From assembly GCA_024305745.1 (NCBI GenBank), contig JAHRBS010000011.1:124001-188000 (forward strand): a stretch of 64,000 bases of DNA. Direction: 5' to 3'. Positions within the stretch are counted from its first letter, which is position 1. Every line of letters starts with the position of its first letter. Positions 22,100 to 34,875 of the stretch are shown in pieces. A model generated the notes under the pieces. That model did no database searches, was not told where the DNA came from, and saw nothing but the letters and a program-made list of their open reading frames with translations. Source of the stretch: Polyporus tsugae. Taxonomy: Eukaryota; Basidiomycota; Agaricomycetes; Polyporales; Polyporaceae. A program made the translations under genes and the position numbers.

Positions 22100-24654
22100 A
22101 TGCCAAACATCACCTTTCGGACAGATACCTCGTACGCCAATCGTTCAATGGACGTCGTCTATGTTCAAGAGAAAATGTGCCACGCGGCTATCTCGACTGT
22201 CAAACGGTCCTATAAAATCTCCCTTTCGAAGTGTACGACTTGTCAACAATACTCTTCGAAGAAAGCCGCGGAGGCCGCCGATGACGCGGTCTGCCGATTC
22301 CAAGGTGAGTATAGAACGTAGTATGATTGCAAGACATCTGATAATATCATTTCATTAGGGTTCCGGATTATCGTTCGGGATCAGTCAAGCGGAGGATGCC
22401 ATGTAGAGTTTCAAGATATGACGCCTGCAGTAAACCCCGGGTTGAGGGTGGTATACAACCATAGGCACACACAAGCAATAGTAGAAACAAAAAGGGTAGG
22501 TACTTCTCAAACTGAGCTGAGATTACTCTGGTCTCAATAGCGATGTAGGTTCTGTGCGCAACGCTTCTTCTTCCAACGCTCGAGCTCGAGCTGCGAAATA
22601 TGCAAAGCAAGCACGTATTTCGGCGCCGTGAGGTGAAAGTGCGAGCAACCTGCGGTGAGTTTAACCTCTGTTTTGATCCTGATGATGCTCATTGCCCGTA
22701 GATCGCTGTGATGCACGGTTGTTAGGGAGTAGTCTGCTCTGTAAGACTTGCGCCATGGAGTTCTGCGTTTCGTGCCTTCGGCTCGAAAACCCCGACGATA
22801 TGAACTCGGTGGGTACTTGTATCTTGCGCAATTCTGCCTTATGCTGATTTGCGCAATGTTAGATCTTTCCTTGGATGTGTCATAACCGTCAGGAGTTCAC
22901 CCTTTGCAGTCGCCTCGACAAAGGAGCACTCGAAGCTACCATAGCCAACATGAAAGCAATCCTAAAGTCCGTTACGTATCTCCGTTACGTATTTGTAATA
23001 TTCGTTGCTGATATGTGATTATGCCATAGCGCGGTAGACTTAGCGGTAGTACCAGGCCTGACTCCGGAGCCTGATGCCGCCTTAAGCACTCAGGCTTGCG
23101 AAGTCGAACAGTTCACCAAGCTTGAGCTCACGCTAGCCGTATTCCGGAACCGCTGGTCACGCCATGTTCCGATTGTTGTTTCGGGCGTGCACCTTGATCT
23201 ACAAATCTCATGGGGCCCGGAATATTTCATTGAACACTATGGCAATGATATTTGTGAAGTCGAGGACTGCGAGACCCATCAGTCCCTGCCGGATTTCACT
23301 GTGGCGCGGTTCTTCTCTGGGTTTGGTCAACCTCGTAGCCAGGGGAGCCAGATACTGCGCTTGAAGGCAAGTATCTATGTTCGTGCAATTGAATTTTGCT
23401 GATTAAATCCCGTTCAGGACTGGCCGCCCCAGGAGCACTTCAAAAATGTCTTCCCTGAGCTCTTGGAGGATTTCATGCAGGTGGTTCCGGTACCTGACTA
23501 TTGCGCCCCCAATGGCATGTATAACCTTGCTTCGCATTTCCCACGGAATACTGTTGTCCCAGATCTTGGTACGGAACGCCGTCCGTGGCATTGGGATTCC
23601 CCTAATTATTCTTTATATCTAGGTCCAAAGATCTACAACGCCTATGCCTCTGTCCTTGACAACAATCATAATGGTTCAACAAGGCTGCACATCGACGTAG
23701 CAGACGCAGTGAACGTGATGGTCTATGCTGGCAAGCACGTCTCAGGAGATGTGGGTCACGCAGTATGGCATATTTTCTCGCCAGACGCCAGCGATCGCAT
23801 CCGCCGGTACTTGCGAGAACACCATGCCTACCTCAATGATTTTGCAGGGGATCCAATCCACAGCCAGGCTATCTATTTTACTGCGGATATGTTGAACGAG
23901 CTGGCGACGGAGTATAGTGTCCGTCCGTATGTTGTGTACCAGCGTGTCGGCTCGGCAGTGTTCATACCGGCCGGTAGTGCTCACCAGGTAGTTCGTCCAC
24001 CGTGCAATCCTCTCAGATGAAGCTGAATCTCTATTAGGTGTCGAACCAAGCCGACTGTATCAAGGTGGCCTGCGATTTCGTAAGCCCGGAGAGTGCGGCG
24101 AGATGCCAAGCCCTTGCCGACGAATTCCGCGATCAGAGACTTGCGACAGAGTCCCCAGGTGAACTCCTCCCCGTGAATGTGATGTTGCTTCATACTTGGG
24201 AGAGCACCGAAGTGCTTCTTGCGAACATGTCTCATAGGTGCTATCAATCCTCGTGACAAGGCAATATATTACTTACCATGTAGTTACCAGGTCAGAAGCC
24301 CGGAATGCGTCGCTCGACCCGCATGACCATAATGCGACCTTCGAGGGGCACGAGGAGGCGCCTCAAGGACGCGTAGAACGCATGCAGCCCACCGTTCTGG
24401 CCCCGCTTGAAGTTACTAGGTCAGAAGCCGAGAACGCTTCGCCCGAACCGCATTGCAATCATACGACCTTCGAGAGGCACGAGCAGGCGCCTCGACGCGC
24501 AGAACCCATGCAGCCCATCATTTCGGCCGCTCGAGGAGCCGGAGATCGACAACGAGGAGAGTATCGGTGCCCCATATGCGCCAGTGCCACCGCCGGAGCT
24601 AAGAAGAGCAAAAGTTGGTTCGCGCAGGCCGGAGGACTTATTGATCACGCGTGA
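22100..24654 (+). CDS. KDM3-like JmjC histone demethylase, 10 exons, 691 aa
   Basis: It is a JmjC Fe(II)/2-oxoglutarate dioxygenase of the kind that removes methyl groups from histone H3 lysine 9. Exons that agree in phase are 22100-22304, 22359-22495, 22549-22654, 22702-22808, 22863-22975, 23030-23366, 23418-23568, 23623-23987, 24038-24228 and 24291-24654. Cys-rich segments come first (CTTCQQYSS; CDRCDARLL with CKTCAMEFCVSC). The JmjC core runs from about aa 240 to 570 and contains DWPPQEHF, GPKIYNAYAS, the HxD iron ligands His408 and Asp410 (RLHIDVADAVNV) and the second histidine His506 (FIPAGSAHQV). Two 43-aa tandem repeats and a terminal Cys-His finger follow. One intron (23367-23417) has a GC donor. 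No lesion is seen, so it looks functional; substrate specificity is inferred. Confidence 0.85.
24283..24533 (+). repeat. Tandem 129-bp repeat in the JmjC gene tail
   Basis: Two diverged copies of a 129-bp unit start at 24283 and 24412 (GTTACCAGGTCAGAAGCC and GTTACTAGGTCAGAAGCC). The period is 43 codons, so the frame is kept. Each copy starts with an AG that could serve as the 3' splice site of the preceding intron. Confidence 0.8.
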
Positions 24655-25739
24655 GTCTTCATATTCTTGCAGGTGACGAAGAAAAAGGCTTCATTGCGTA
24701 CCACAGGATGCACTTTCATAAGATGCATATCCCGAAATCGCAACGACGTGGTTTAATCAACCTTGGCCTCTCTCCGGCTGTTTTCACAGAACAAGTATTC
24801 AAGAACGCCAGCCCAAAGGGCAGCTCTTGGACGTAGGATCTGAATCATCTGGCGATCGATACGTCAGCGCAAGGTAGCGCTCAAATGCAATTGCTGCCCA
24901 TTGCATCGTGTTAACGTTTTCCTCGGTCCCCACTACGGACTCGGTCGCGGAGCAGCGTTGTCGCGGGCGCAGCGTGTCGCGCACAATGCACTGGCTCCGC
25001 TGAGCTCCATATACTAGCGCCTCATTTCCCATCTCTCGAATGTCATATTCAATTTTGTTCAGCTTGCGCCACAAGGACAACCGGCCCACAAGCTCACACT
25101 CAGTCACGGCCGACCCATGCGAGCGTCATCGGAAATTTTCCTCGCTAACTTACTTTCCAGAAGCAGAGGCAAAGTCCCATGCCACTTCGCAGGCGTGCAT
25201 GGAAGATTGCGGGATAAATTTGTACGGTCGCGGAGTGGAAAGCCTTGTCGCCGCGAGCAGGTATGTACTTGACGGGGCAGCGTAACGTCCCCGCGTTGCA
25301 TCACCGCGCGGTCTCGACACTGAGAATATTGCTTCCGGAAGCATGGCAAAATGCATTTCTATGTACCTCTATACAATATTGGTCAATGCCAGGATCAGCA
25401 ACTTAAGGGCAGGACGGATGGATAGATTTGGAGCGCCGGGCCATGCATATACAGCCCCTCCAAATACGGCCCGGCGCGGCGACCGTATGGATTGCGTACC
25501 CCTACCTCGGGAGGCAATAGTATCCATACCGTTGCTTCGTGAGGCAATGTTATATGTTATTGATACCTTACGTATGGACAGGCGTATCTCGGGCGCATGA
25601 GCGACAAGCCCATGGCGATGAGCGTAGCAGCACGCGCTCAGTTGACGTAGTTCCAACTTGAACCCCGGAAACAACCATATGTCCATTACTACACAGGTGC
25701 GAAACCCTCACATTCGTCCTCATCTTGATAGGCTAGCCC
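24655..25739. other. Intergenic, no supported gene
   Basis: A protein-like frame follows the JmjC stop (24663-24836; includes FHKMHIPKSQRRG) and might be a lost terminal exon, but no intron of normal length joins it. Nothing else in the interval is supported. Confidence 0.35.
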
Positions 25740-28700
25740 CTAGCACTCATCCTCCGACCCGCCCGCGGAATTCCATGCATCGTCCTCATTCTCCGAGTTC
25801 CCCCCCCCACGCAAATCCAAGTCGTCATGACTATCCGGCTCTGTTCCGTGCTCAACGGCCATGTGATTCCCCTGCTCGATTGCGTCGCGGCCATCTGTTA
25901 CAAGCTCCCTCCATGGCCCCATCCGACTCCACGAAAACAACCTGAATCAGTATATGTGTATAACATACAGTAGTAATGATGTACCGTGTGATTCCCCAAC
26001 ACGTCTGCGACGTCATCGTCGACGGCTTCCCACTCGGAGTTAAAGGGAGCGTCGTCGAGTACGAACTCGGTCTTACGCGCGTAGACCAAATGTCCCATAC
26101 CTTCGCCAAAATATCACATGAACATGTCGCGATCAGCGAACTTCGAAAATCAGAACTTAGCATGCCGAGCATACAGTTGTCATGGTGAACGACTCACATA
26201 CTCACATAATAGTATCTATAGTCTGTATCCTTCTTCAACAGCTTGTCCCAACTCCCTTGCTCACCACCTGCGAGAGATGGTCGGAGAAGCTCGTCCGTTT
26301 GCCCATATGCGAACGCGGGGATAATGTGGCATCCGCGGACGACGTCGGCGGGGTCAATGAAGCTGAAAGCGTCGCCTTCCGCGAATTCCGGAATGAACTC
26401 AAGTCGGTGAAAACGCTTCGTGACAAAGCCGCCGGGCGAACTGGACACGGAACCACCGGACGAACAGGACGTCCATCCGCTTGAAATAGGGGTCGGAATC
26501 ATGTGTCTCGCACGCCGACGTGAAAAATCTTCGCCACCCGTGCGTAGAGAAATGGATGCCTATCATTGTCGTCAGCGCCATGTTCCGATCGGAGAAGCAT
26601 GATGCCTGCATGGGTGCGGATGTTAATTGAATCTTGAGAGCATTGTAGTACGTCGCGTAGTTGATCCGAAGGACAACGGTGGGTATACATCCGCTCCTCA
26701 GCACCGCTATTGAAGTTATCGCTAAACTCGAATTCACGTATTGCGGATGGATAGTCGGTCAGGGAAGGATACTTTTAGGTTGTCGTCGAATATGACTTCA
26801 CCTTGCGAGGAAGGGCGGCCCCGGCGGTACTCCTCCGAGCCTTGCGCAGCCCACGCGCCGCCGATTCCTTCGGAAGCTCCAAAGTAACCCAGCGTTGAGA
26901 CGTGTTGCTGGAGAAAAGGCGGATGTCCTTGCCGACGTCAACGCCTGTGGCCGTGAGTCCACCAACGGTGGAGTCGGTTTGCGCGCGAAGTTTGCCGAGT
27001 GCGTGCCACTCGGCAAGATCGACCACCGTATCAAGCGCGATGTCATTGTCAGCTTGCGGCAACAAGTTCTCGAATGATGCTATAAAGCGCTGCGTATGAT
27101 GTCAAGCATGTTCGACTCGCAGATGATTGAGATGCATACCTTGAGTCGGGCTTCGTAATCACGCTTCCCTTGTTCCGAGACGTTCGCCGAAAGACACCAT
27201 ATTGCACTTTGGCTGAATGTCGGGATGGCTCGGAAACTGCTACAAAATGAACTTTGGAACCACGTAAAACGCGACTGAGTCTTACCCTTGGTTGAAAATC
27301 TGCATCTTATCCTCACCAGCCGCATAGAGAATTCGGAGTAGGTGCGTCAAAGTGGAATTCCAGACGCCCAGCCCAAATTCGTGCATGAGGTCAGGCACGA
27401 ACATCGAGTAGAAGTGGAGGTCATGTTCTCGGAATTTGGTTAAGAATGCATTCTAAAAGACCTGAGTTAGTAGTCACCACAATCATGACCACGAGCTCAC
27501 GCACTCGTGTAGGCGTAAGCGAAAGGGGACCAAGTACACGGTCGATGTACACGCTCGTAAGCGCCATCCCCTCCTGATAGATCCAGCGGCGTGTCAGATC
27601 AATCCGCCTGTTCACGTCGTGTTGTCGACGCGGTGTTGGTTATGGCGAAATGTTTCATTTCATGTCCCCATCTCAAGCAACTTGTCCTTGTTGATTCGGC
27701 ATAGTGGACAAGGACATCGAGCGAAATACCGCAGGCACGCGAGAAGGATCCTGCCAGAGATCACATCAAACAACGGATATATTCAATGGAAGACCGACAC
27801 GCACTTCTCGGGTCAGCGCCGTGGAAGAAGAATCGTGGAAAACCGCGGCGACGAATGCCATCGCCACACATGTCGTCGCAGCCATGGACGACAATGAACA
27901 TAAAATCGTCGTCGAGAAGGAGCAGGAGTACAGTTTGAATGAGCTCGCGCCGCAGGACCGTAAGGACAGCTCCGGTTGCAGCAGTTTCATATTCTTCCAT
28001 GTAAAAGTCTTGGACAGTGTCTGAAAGCTGTGTTAGATATTAGCTGAGGATGACTGCCGTGCAATGCGGTGATACTCACAGATGGTACATAGGCAAGATG
28101 ATAAGCAGAGAATGACGATAGTCGCGCTCGAACATACTTGCTTTGGTTCGCAAAGTACAGGTGGAACCGCGAAAGAGAAGCTGAGCCAAAGCTCGTCAAG
28201 TGAGTCGCATCGGACCAGAGGACCAGAGGATAATTGCGATGATAAAGTATCCGAGATCATCAGAATCGCGGCCCTCGCGAGGCTGCTCGCGAAGACGCGC
28301 GGCCACCTCGAGCATCGCGTCCGAGTTGTAAACTTCGGAATACACGCATATGCATCGGCATGTGTCGGCAGAGGATGGGGCATCTGAATTGGAGGATGAA
28401 CTCGACTCCGAATCCTGAGACGAAGAGGACAAGGAGGATGGGGTGGGAGATGATGTGCGAGAAGAAGACGGTGATACCGAGGTGCTCGATGAAACCGACG
28501 ATGATGGAGTGGACCCCAGAGACAGCCAAGCTTGTGTGGAATGGTGCGCCAGTTGCAAAAATTCGGATGCCGAAGCGCACCAATGATGACCTCCCGTAGC
28601 GACCGCACAAACACGCCTTCCACCTCGAACTGGAGCATCCTTCTCGGAGGCGTAGTGGACGCCCTCCTTGGGAACGTGGAGCCTAACGGAGGTCTTGGTC

Positions 28701-29654
28701 CATCCATCCCGCACGGAGAGAGGCGAAAGCTTGACGTCTTCGACGTAACTATCCAGACGTGCGACCTCGCGCGCGGAGTCAAACTTCGCGACGCAGAATC
28801 CTGGCTCTTGCATGCACCGGGCGAGTATTCATCTGTGTATGGGACTTGAGGTTCGACTCGTTGTTTTGCCAGTAAAGCACGTCGAAGGTGGTGACATTAG
28901 AGAAAGAAGCCCATGGCTTGGGCGCCTTGGACGCATGCTCGAGGCCGGGAGGTGCGCGAAAAGGGTCAATCATGGAGGCACCGACGTCGGGAAATGCACA
29001 CGGGTCGCACACGGATGTCCTGGTGTCGTCCGGGTCGCGCTTCGGCTTGACGGGAAAGACACGATGGAGACCGAAAGCGTCCGGCTGAGTGTAATAGACA
29101 GTGGATGGTTGTGGAGGGGGTATTTGGGCGCCGCGGCGATTCAGTAGTGGGGAAAGCGGGGGTATCAACCAGGGCGAGCTATGGTATGGGGGCAATGACG
29201 CGGCCGGGGGCTTACCGGGTGGCGAGGCGGGGGTGAGCTGCTTTGAGGCGCGCCGGTAGTCCAGCGACGGTGGTCGGAAGTCCTTGTACCGGCCAGGAGC
29301 CTCGCGTCTCCGCCCTGCAGTCGGCTTGGGCAATGGGGTGGTGATGATGGTGGTTGGACAGGCTCTGCGGCATTCTCCAATGTCAGTAGTGCATTCACGC
29401 GAAGAGCGGTGCATGTATGCACGCACCAATGCCGCCTCAGCCTGTTCCTGCTCTCTCTCCTCAACCTCGTCCACCTGCTTCTGTCGCTTTACTCTCCTTT
29501 CCGCGCTTTCCTCCGCCAGCCGCTTTCGAATGGTCTCCGTGAGTGTGGCGGCGCCACTGTGGCCGACCTTCTTGGTGCAGGAAGCCGCGTGTGTGCGAAG
29601 TGCCTTAGAGCGAATTTCGTGCATCCCGGGAAAGATAACATGATGAATGAACAT
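25740..29654 (-). pseudogene. Large zinc-finger transposase-like protein, decayed
   Basis: Pieces in order match, from memory, a very abundant Agaricomycete family of about 1,100-aa proteins with a zinc-finger N-terminus, probably transposases of the Plavaka/CACTA-like kind. They are SKALRTHAASC near the start, a Pro-rich region with AGRRREAPGRYKDF, FDSAREVARLDSYV, LRRELIQTVLLLLLDDDFM, LLACLRYFARCPCP, a segment reading YSMFVPDLMHEF in the family, HADIMLLRSEHG, RMDVLFVRWF, FSFIDPADVVRGCHIIPAFAYG, then an acidic tail ending near 25740. Lesions include TGA at 26114-26116, where the family has Arg, and a disrupted junction near 27800. Exon joins are irregular, so I give only the outer limits. A host gene family rather than a transposase remains possible. 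Confidence 0.6.
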
Positions 29655-29758
29655 AGGAGGACTTCGATGGTAAAAAGCAAGTCGGGCACAGAGCAAGAAG
29701 GCAGAAAACTCGATGTCATCAAGCCAGCGGACAGGACATGTGCGGAGGTTGCGGTCAC

Positions 29759-30373
29759 ATGACTCTGCCCGGTACCCCCATCTCCCGTCTCCCCGCAAGA
29801 AGAAGAAAAGGCCGCAAAACAGGCCGAACGCGCCGCCAAAGGCAGAAGAAGAGTCATTCCGAGGTTGAAGCGTTGAAGCTTCCCCACGCTTCGTCGCCAC
29901 CGCCAACGGCAGTACCTTTGCGCCACCCAGGCAAACCCCATCTGAGGCCTCGCGTGCATCCACGCAAGCGTCCACCTCGACCAACGGACGAGCCCCAGGG
30001 CACCGCACTCGGCAGCAACTCGGACCCGTCATCAGAAGACACCGATGTCGACAACGCCTCCAAGAACCAGCAGCAGCCCGAACGACCTCAGCGAGCCCTG
30101 CTCCCATCCGATCAGGTCACTATCAGGCAGCGCAAGCTCAGGAAGATGTTAGCCATCATGGAGCATGACAGGACGACTCAGAGGTGCCGCATATAGCGCA
30201 TATAGTGACTCGTACTGATCGCATTTAGTTCCAGCGAAACCATCAAGAGGCGCCATATGAAAGCCCGCCTAGTTAATCGCATTTCATGGATTCACACAAC
30301 GCGCTTTCATCTCGGTTTTGACCGTGCTGTCGACGCGCCTGCGCTCGAGTCAGACGACGAAGATAGCTTATGA
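29759..30373 (+). CDS. Small basic protein, two exons, 189 aa, unknown
   Basis: I do not recognise this protein. Exons 29759-30183 and 30229-30373 join with a GT-AG intron of 45 nt in matching phase. The N-terminal third is strongly basic (RRRKGRKTGRTRRQRQKK), the middle is rich in Pro, Ser and acidic residues, and the C-terminal part is predicted helical (QRKLRKMLAIMEHD) and ends in an acidic ESDDEDSL. The layout suggests a nuclear, nucleic-acid-associated protein. The ATG lies about 105 bp from the presumed start of the decayed minus-strand transposase, so the two would share one divergent promoter and may be two genes of one element. It reads through cleanly, unlike its neighbour. The short length and lack of family match leave real doubt. 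Confidence 0.4.
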
Positions 30374-30466
30374 CCGGAAGATGAAGTGGACGGTAGTATG
30401 ATGATGAAAGGGCAGAGAAGAAGGCTAGCCAACGGTACTATGTGATTTAGTACGTTCGCGTATATT

Positions 30467-30836
30467 AGGGGTGCTCAATTCTTCTGGACGCAGGACGCAG
30501 GACGCACTCAGAGCTCGTTGATGGGAGTGACAGGCTACCTGAGGCTAGCCGACGAGCTGCGCATCAAAAGCATTCGAGGGGGACCGGGGCTGCTCCCTCC
30601 TAGCAAAGCCGGACAGTATTGGTATCGAACGACGCGGATTTGTCGTACTTGCAACATACTCGAGAATCAAGTTTTTCCTTGGAGAGGTGGCTACGGTAGA
30701 GCCGTTGACAGAAAACGGGCGGGAGGAGCACAGTGAGTGCTTTTCCATACCCGGAAGGCTCGGCTAGCCCATCAACCGCCATCAATGGCCTCCGAGTGCG
30801 TCCTGCGTCCTGCGTCCAGAAGAATTGAGCACCCCT
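30467..30836. mobile_element. 370-bp MITE, copy 1
   Basis: The element starts AGGGGTGCTCAATTCTTC and ends with the inverted complement; the terminal inverted repeat is perfect over about 43 bp and contains a short direct repeat (GGACGCA units). TA lies on both sides of the GGGG/CCCC termini (or ATT outside the AGGGG/CCCCT termini), which suggests a target duplication. The same sequence occurs at 47383-47751 with a single 1-bp indel. There is no coding capacity. Confidence 0.85.
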
Positions 30837-30839
30837 ATT

Positions 30840-31330
30840 CACTGACCAAACCCCCAGCAATTTGGAGCGGCGCCAGAGGCGCGAACTTCTGCACCAGTCC
30901 AACGAGCTTTTGTGACTCATTCCAGACCTGAAGACTCCTCGATGAGGAGCAACTTGTCGAGTGTTGTCGATACGTACGTGATCTTCCCGCGAAGTGACCT
31001 GTTACTGATCATCTTTCTGCTCGCAGCTCGACTGTAGCATTCATTCCGCCCGCCAAGATGACACCGGGCATCTAGCTGAACGCGCGATCACCTACCTCTC
31101 ACGCTGTGCGCAGGATCCGAAGCGCCACGAAGCCCCCAGCATCATCGATAACTGCCGCCGTGGCTTGCACGACTACTTTATCACTCGGCAACTCTGCCCC
31201 TTCGACATGCTCAAGGACTTCGACGCCGACTGGGAGCAGTGTAAGAGATATGGCTTCATACTGACCGTCATTCTGTACCAGGTTTTGTGAAGACGTATTG
31301 AATGGTAACAGGATGATTGCGCCCGAGGAT
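30840..31330 (+). other. Coding-like fragment of unknown family
   Basis: Separate short frames on the plus strand have good protein character, for example AERAITYLSRCAQDPKRHEAP and IIDNCRRGLHDYFI followed by CPFDMLKDFDADWEQ near 31080-31240, and VLNGNRMIAPEDFSAF near 31290-31345. GT and AG signals separate them. No family is recognised and the upstream part is interrupted by the MITE, so I treat this as a remnant of a host or element gene. Confidence 0.3.
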
Positions 31331-31679
31331 TTCTCCGCCTTCCTGTAAGTGAAGACGCAGCCGAGGGTGGTAGCGCTGATGCGGGACTACTTCGGGGTCC
31401 CCTTTTTCTCGCCGTACGTCATGTTCGGAAGGTGTCCCACTCCACCGACGGCTCTTGACAGTACTACGAATATCCCTTTGGACCGGGGCATCGTCGGCAT
31501 TCCTCGCCAACTGGAGGAAAGCGAAAACAGCTGGCAAGCCGCCGATCGCATTGAAGTACAAGTTATTCTCCGTGACGCCGCGCAGCCTTGCGTACGGCGC
31601 AGTTCTGGTACATGATAGAGCTTCAACGTTCAACACCGCCCCAGCGCGCGACCAAGCCACGGGCCCGGCCGGATAAGTC

Positions 31680-32990
31680 GGAGGCTTTTGCAAGTTTTGG
31701 CTGATAACCTTTTGCTTTTACCCGCAGCCCGCCCGCGACAAGGTCGCCCTTGAAGCTGCAGTAACACATCTCAATATTAGTAGCCATGCACCGATCACCA
31801 AAAGTGGTCGCCTGGATGGATCCCCATCCATATATTCGGAATCATCGCGGACCCCTGCAAAGCAATTGTATGTAGGGGACCTCCATGCTACCTCCGATAG
31901 AAGGGAAACGTAGCAGGGTCATACGAAATACGTCACAGGTCCCGGCAGGGCGAGGTAACTCCCGTCAATGTTTCTGTTTCGAGGGAACACAATAAATCCG
32001 TTACTGTTACGCTTGAATCCACCTTTATCCACTTAATCTTCACTTATTCGCGACGTAAATGGCATGCAAACACAATAGCAATATGTTATGGCCGATGACG
32101 GCGCCGAAGCGGTACAACTACAGTACACGCAGCTGCGGCGCAGAAATCACGATGAGTACCGAGAGCCTCTGCTAAGGTAGCGGCGAACGGTCGGAACGGA
32201 GCAAACGGTCTAGCCTGCAGCGTGTCATGTGACGGCCGTGCTGGGTCAGTTTGAGGCTGATCTCGTGCGGCCCCAGCCCAATCGATGGGCGGTCAGCGCG
32301 AAGGCAGCTAGCACATACTGTACATTGCTCGCGAAAAACCCAACGAGGTCAGTCCTGCGTCAGGTCCCATCAAAGCCAGTTTGGGACTGACGAGTCTCCC
32401 GGCGGTGTAAATGAAGCGAGCGAACGTAGTAAGAGCCGGCGGAAGCGTTGGCATGAGCAGAAGTGTACGCCGTGTAGCATGGCGTGGCAGCGAGCATCGT
32501 CAAGAGGGCACAGCCTTCTTGCCCTTCTTCCCGGCCTTGCGCTAGGCAGTCGTGAAACGCTGTTTTGGATAATGTTTATTATCCAGGGTCTATGCAGCGT
32601 TACTCGCGCGCCCCTCTCTCTGCTCAACAAAGAATGCTTTGTCTTACGCTAGTATATAGTCCAGGGGTCCTGTACCCCGAGCTCTCGTCCTCTCGCCCAC
32701 GGGGGCTCGTACTCAGCGTCGAGCTTTCCTTTTTCACCCGCCCTTCCGCTATCCCTTCATAGTTTCTTTTTTTAGCTACGTCTCATGTAGTAGGTACATT
32801 CGCCTTCCGCCGGCTTGAGCTCGGCCCACCGGTCGCGCGAGAGAGCGGTGGCGACGCGGTCTCGGTGGTCCCGCGCAGCTCCCGTAGCGCGCGCCCAATA
32901 CCATTGCTTTCCGCCCTGCCCGAGTATAGCGTGAATAGACCTAAGTTTGCCGTGTGGCCGGTGTTCCCATGCGGCGCATTGGCAAAAACT
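31680..32990. other. No supported gene
   Basis: Short open frames only, without motifs or splice patterns; no repeat structure is apparent. Confidence 0.4.
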
Positions 32991-33012
32991 TTCCTAAAAA
33001 CGAGCCGGATCG

Positions 33013-33273
33013 TCAGGACGAGCTTCGAGCGTGAGAGTGGACATACGAGTTCCACCACGCAAGGGTCTCCTTGCACCACTTGGACTTCTCGTCGTTGAAC
33101 AAGTGGAGGATCTCCGTGAACATTCCCTCGTAATTGAAACCATGCGGGTTGGTAGCGGCGAAGTCGTCCGTCATGAGCGTGTGACCAACCTGGAGCGTGA
33201 TCAGGCATATCACCCATTGCAACCACGGTGATGTCCTCATCAATCCCCTTCCTTCCTTCCATGACAGGTCCAC
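33013..33273 (-). pseudogene. Possible C-terminal fragment of a DUF6698-like protein
   Basis: The minus-strand frame contains HGFNYEGMFTEILHLFND followed by KETLAWWNSYV. This ending, with an aromatic-rich helix and a final WWN, resembles the C-terminus of DUF6698 proteins, an Agaricomycete family of unknown function. Only about 60 codons are convincing, no upstream part of the family is seen, and the match is from memory. Confidence 0.3.
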
Positions 33274-34875
33274 GGCGGTTGTACATGACTAAGCTCGATG
33301 CTCTCTGATACTATACATAACCTGACACCCGCTCTCGTACTGGGATCGAGGAGGCTAGCCTGCTGGTGCTGGTGACGTCAGGTTGTTGCTCGCGTGAGGG
33401 TTCATCTTTGTCGTCGTCGTGTTCATTCCTACAAATACTCTTTATTTTAGATCATCGGACAATCCACGAACTATTTATGTACAGTATGTATCTTCCCATT
33501 CTAAAATAACAATGTCATCACTTGTTGGCATTGAGCATATTGACTTGGAAGCTGGACAGGAGGCTTGACGATTTGGAAGCATCGTCAGAACTGGCTTGAA
33601 TGTCGCGACGGCTATGGTCTCACCTGCTGTCACCCGGATTGGAATCCGGAGGCTCATAGCACCTCCGCCGGAGCATCACCACCGTACCCTGCTTCTCCAT
33701 CCACACGTCTCATCCATCATCTCCTGCATTCACAGCTCCCTCAACGTCGCAACCAACAGCTCCACGCTGTTGATCCCCATCAGCGTCTGCCACACGACCT
33801 AGAGGGCACCGCAAGCGCGTTGAACTACACGGGCAGCGGTGTCTCAAGCGATCCTGATGCCCCACCTGCGCGAAGGAGGGCGCGAAGGATAAAAAAAGGG
33901 CTCGGCTGCTGTCCGGGACATGCTCAGCAGCGCGAGTGTGCGGAAGACCTTCGAAACACGCCAATAGCACGACGTGTTGCCCCATTGACCCTTGGAGCGT
34001 CTTGCGTTGTCTCTGAATAGGGAGGGAGGTGGCGAGCCTGGAAGCAAGTTGCGGAACAATAGAGAGGGGAGACGAGCCAGGCATGCTTGAAAGTAGACCA
34101 GGAGGTAGTAGACGCAAGATACACGGGTAAGCAATGCGTTTTGCTGCGCAGGATTGTCGGAAACTCACAGCACAATGCGGAAGTGATGATACCGACAAGG
34201 GTCTTGGGACCTGTGTGAGAGAAGGGCTGTGACGTTAAAGGACTTGGTTGACTGGTCCTCGGTTGGGGCTCGTCGGATTGGCGTCGCAGTTGTTACTGGC
34301 AGAACAAGAGGGGTCGACAGAGAAGGCGGAGAAGACCGATCCTACTGCGAACCCCATCAGGGAAGTTTCAGCGCGTCTCATCAATGCGATACTACTCACA
34401 GAGGTCCTATTCTCATATACACATCTGCTTCTCATGGAGCAGCATCAACGAAGGGGACAGACGGTATGGTGACGAGGCTGAAAGATAGCGGCTTCACTAA
34501 CATGTCAACTAAGGCTGAAGCTGAAGCGGGACCCACCTGACGCTGCGGTCAATCAAACCGCCTTCCGCCCCGCCGCGACCGAAGCCTCAGCTGTGAGAAT
34601 CATGCCGGTATGATCTTGGAACCACTCAGTCCGAGATCGATGTTGAGGATGCGCTCGATAGCGCTCGCGAGTGGGGCCATCGTCGCCTGATGAAGACGAG
34701 TCCAGGGGGGAGGTCGACGAGGAACTCGTTGCGGATCTCGAAGAAGTGGCGTGAGGCAGCGATTGAGTGCCTTCGGAGATGAATGAAGTCATCGTCGAGC
34801 GGGACGGCCAAAGGCGTCTTGAGAAGGACGCTTGGTGCAAGCGACTTCGACCCTGTCCACAGGAACCACGGCTGT

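Noticed and set aside
24651..24836. Extra terminal exon of the JmjC gene
   Set aside because: The gap to the stop would need an intron of about 23 nt, too short, and the phase does not fit.
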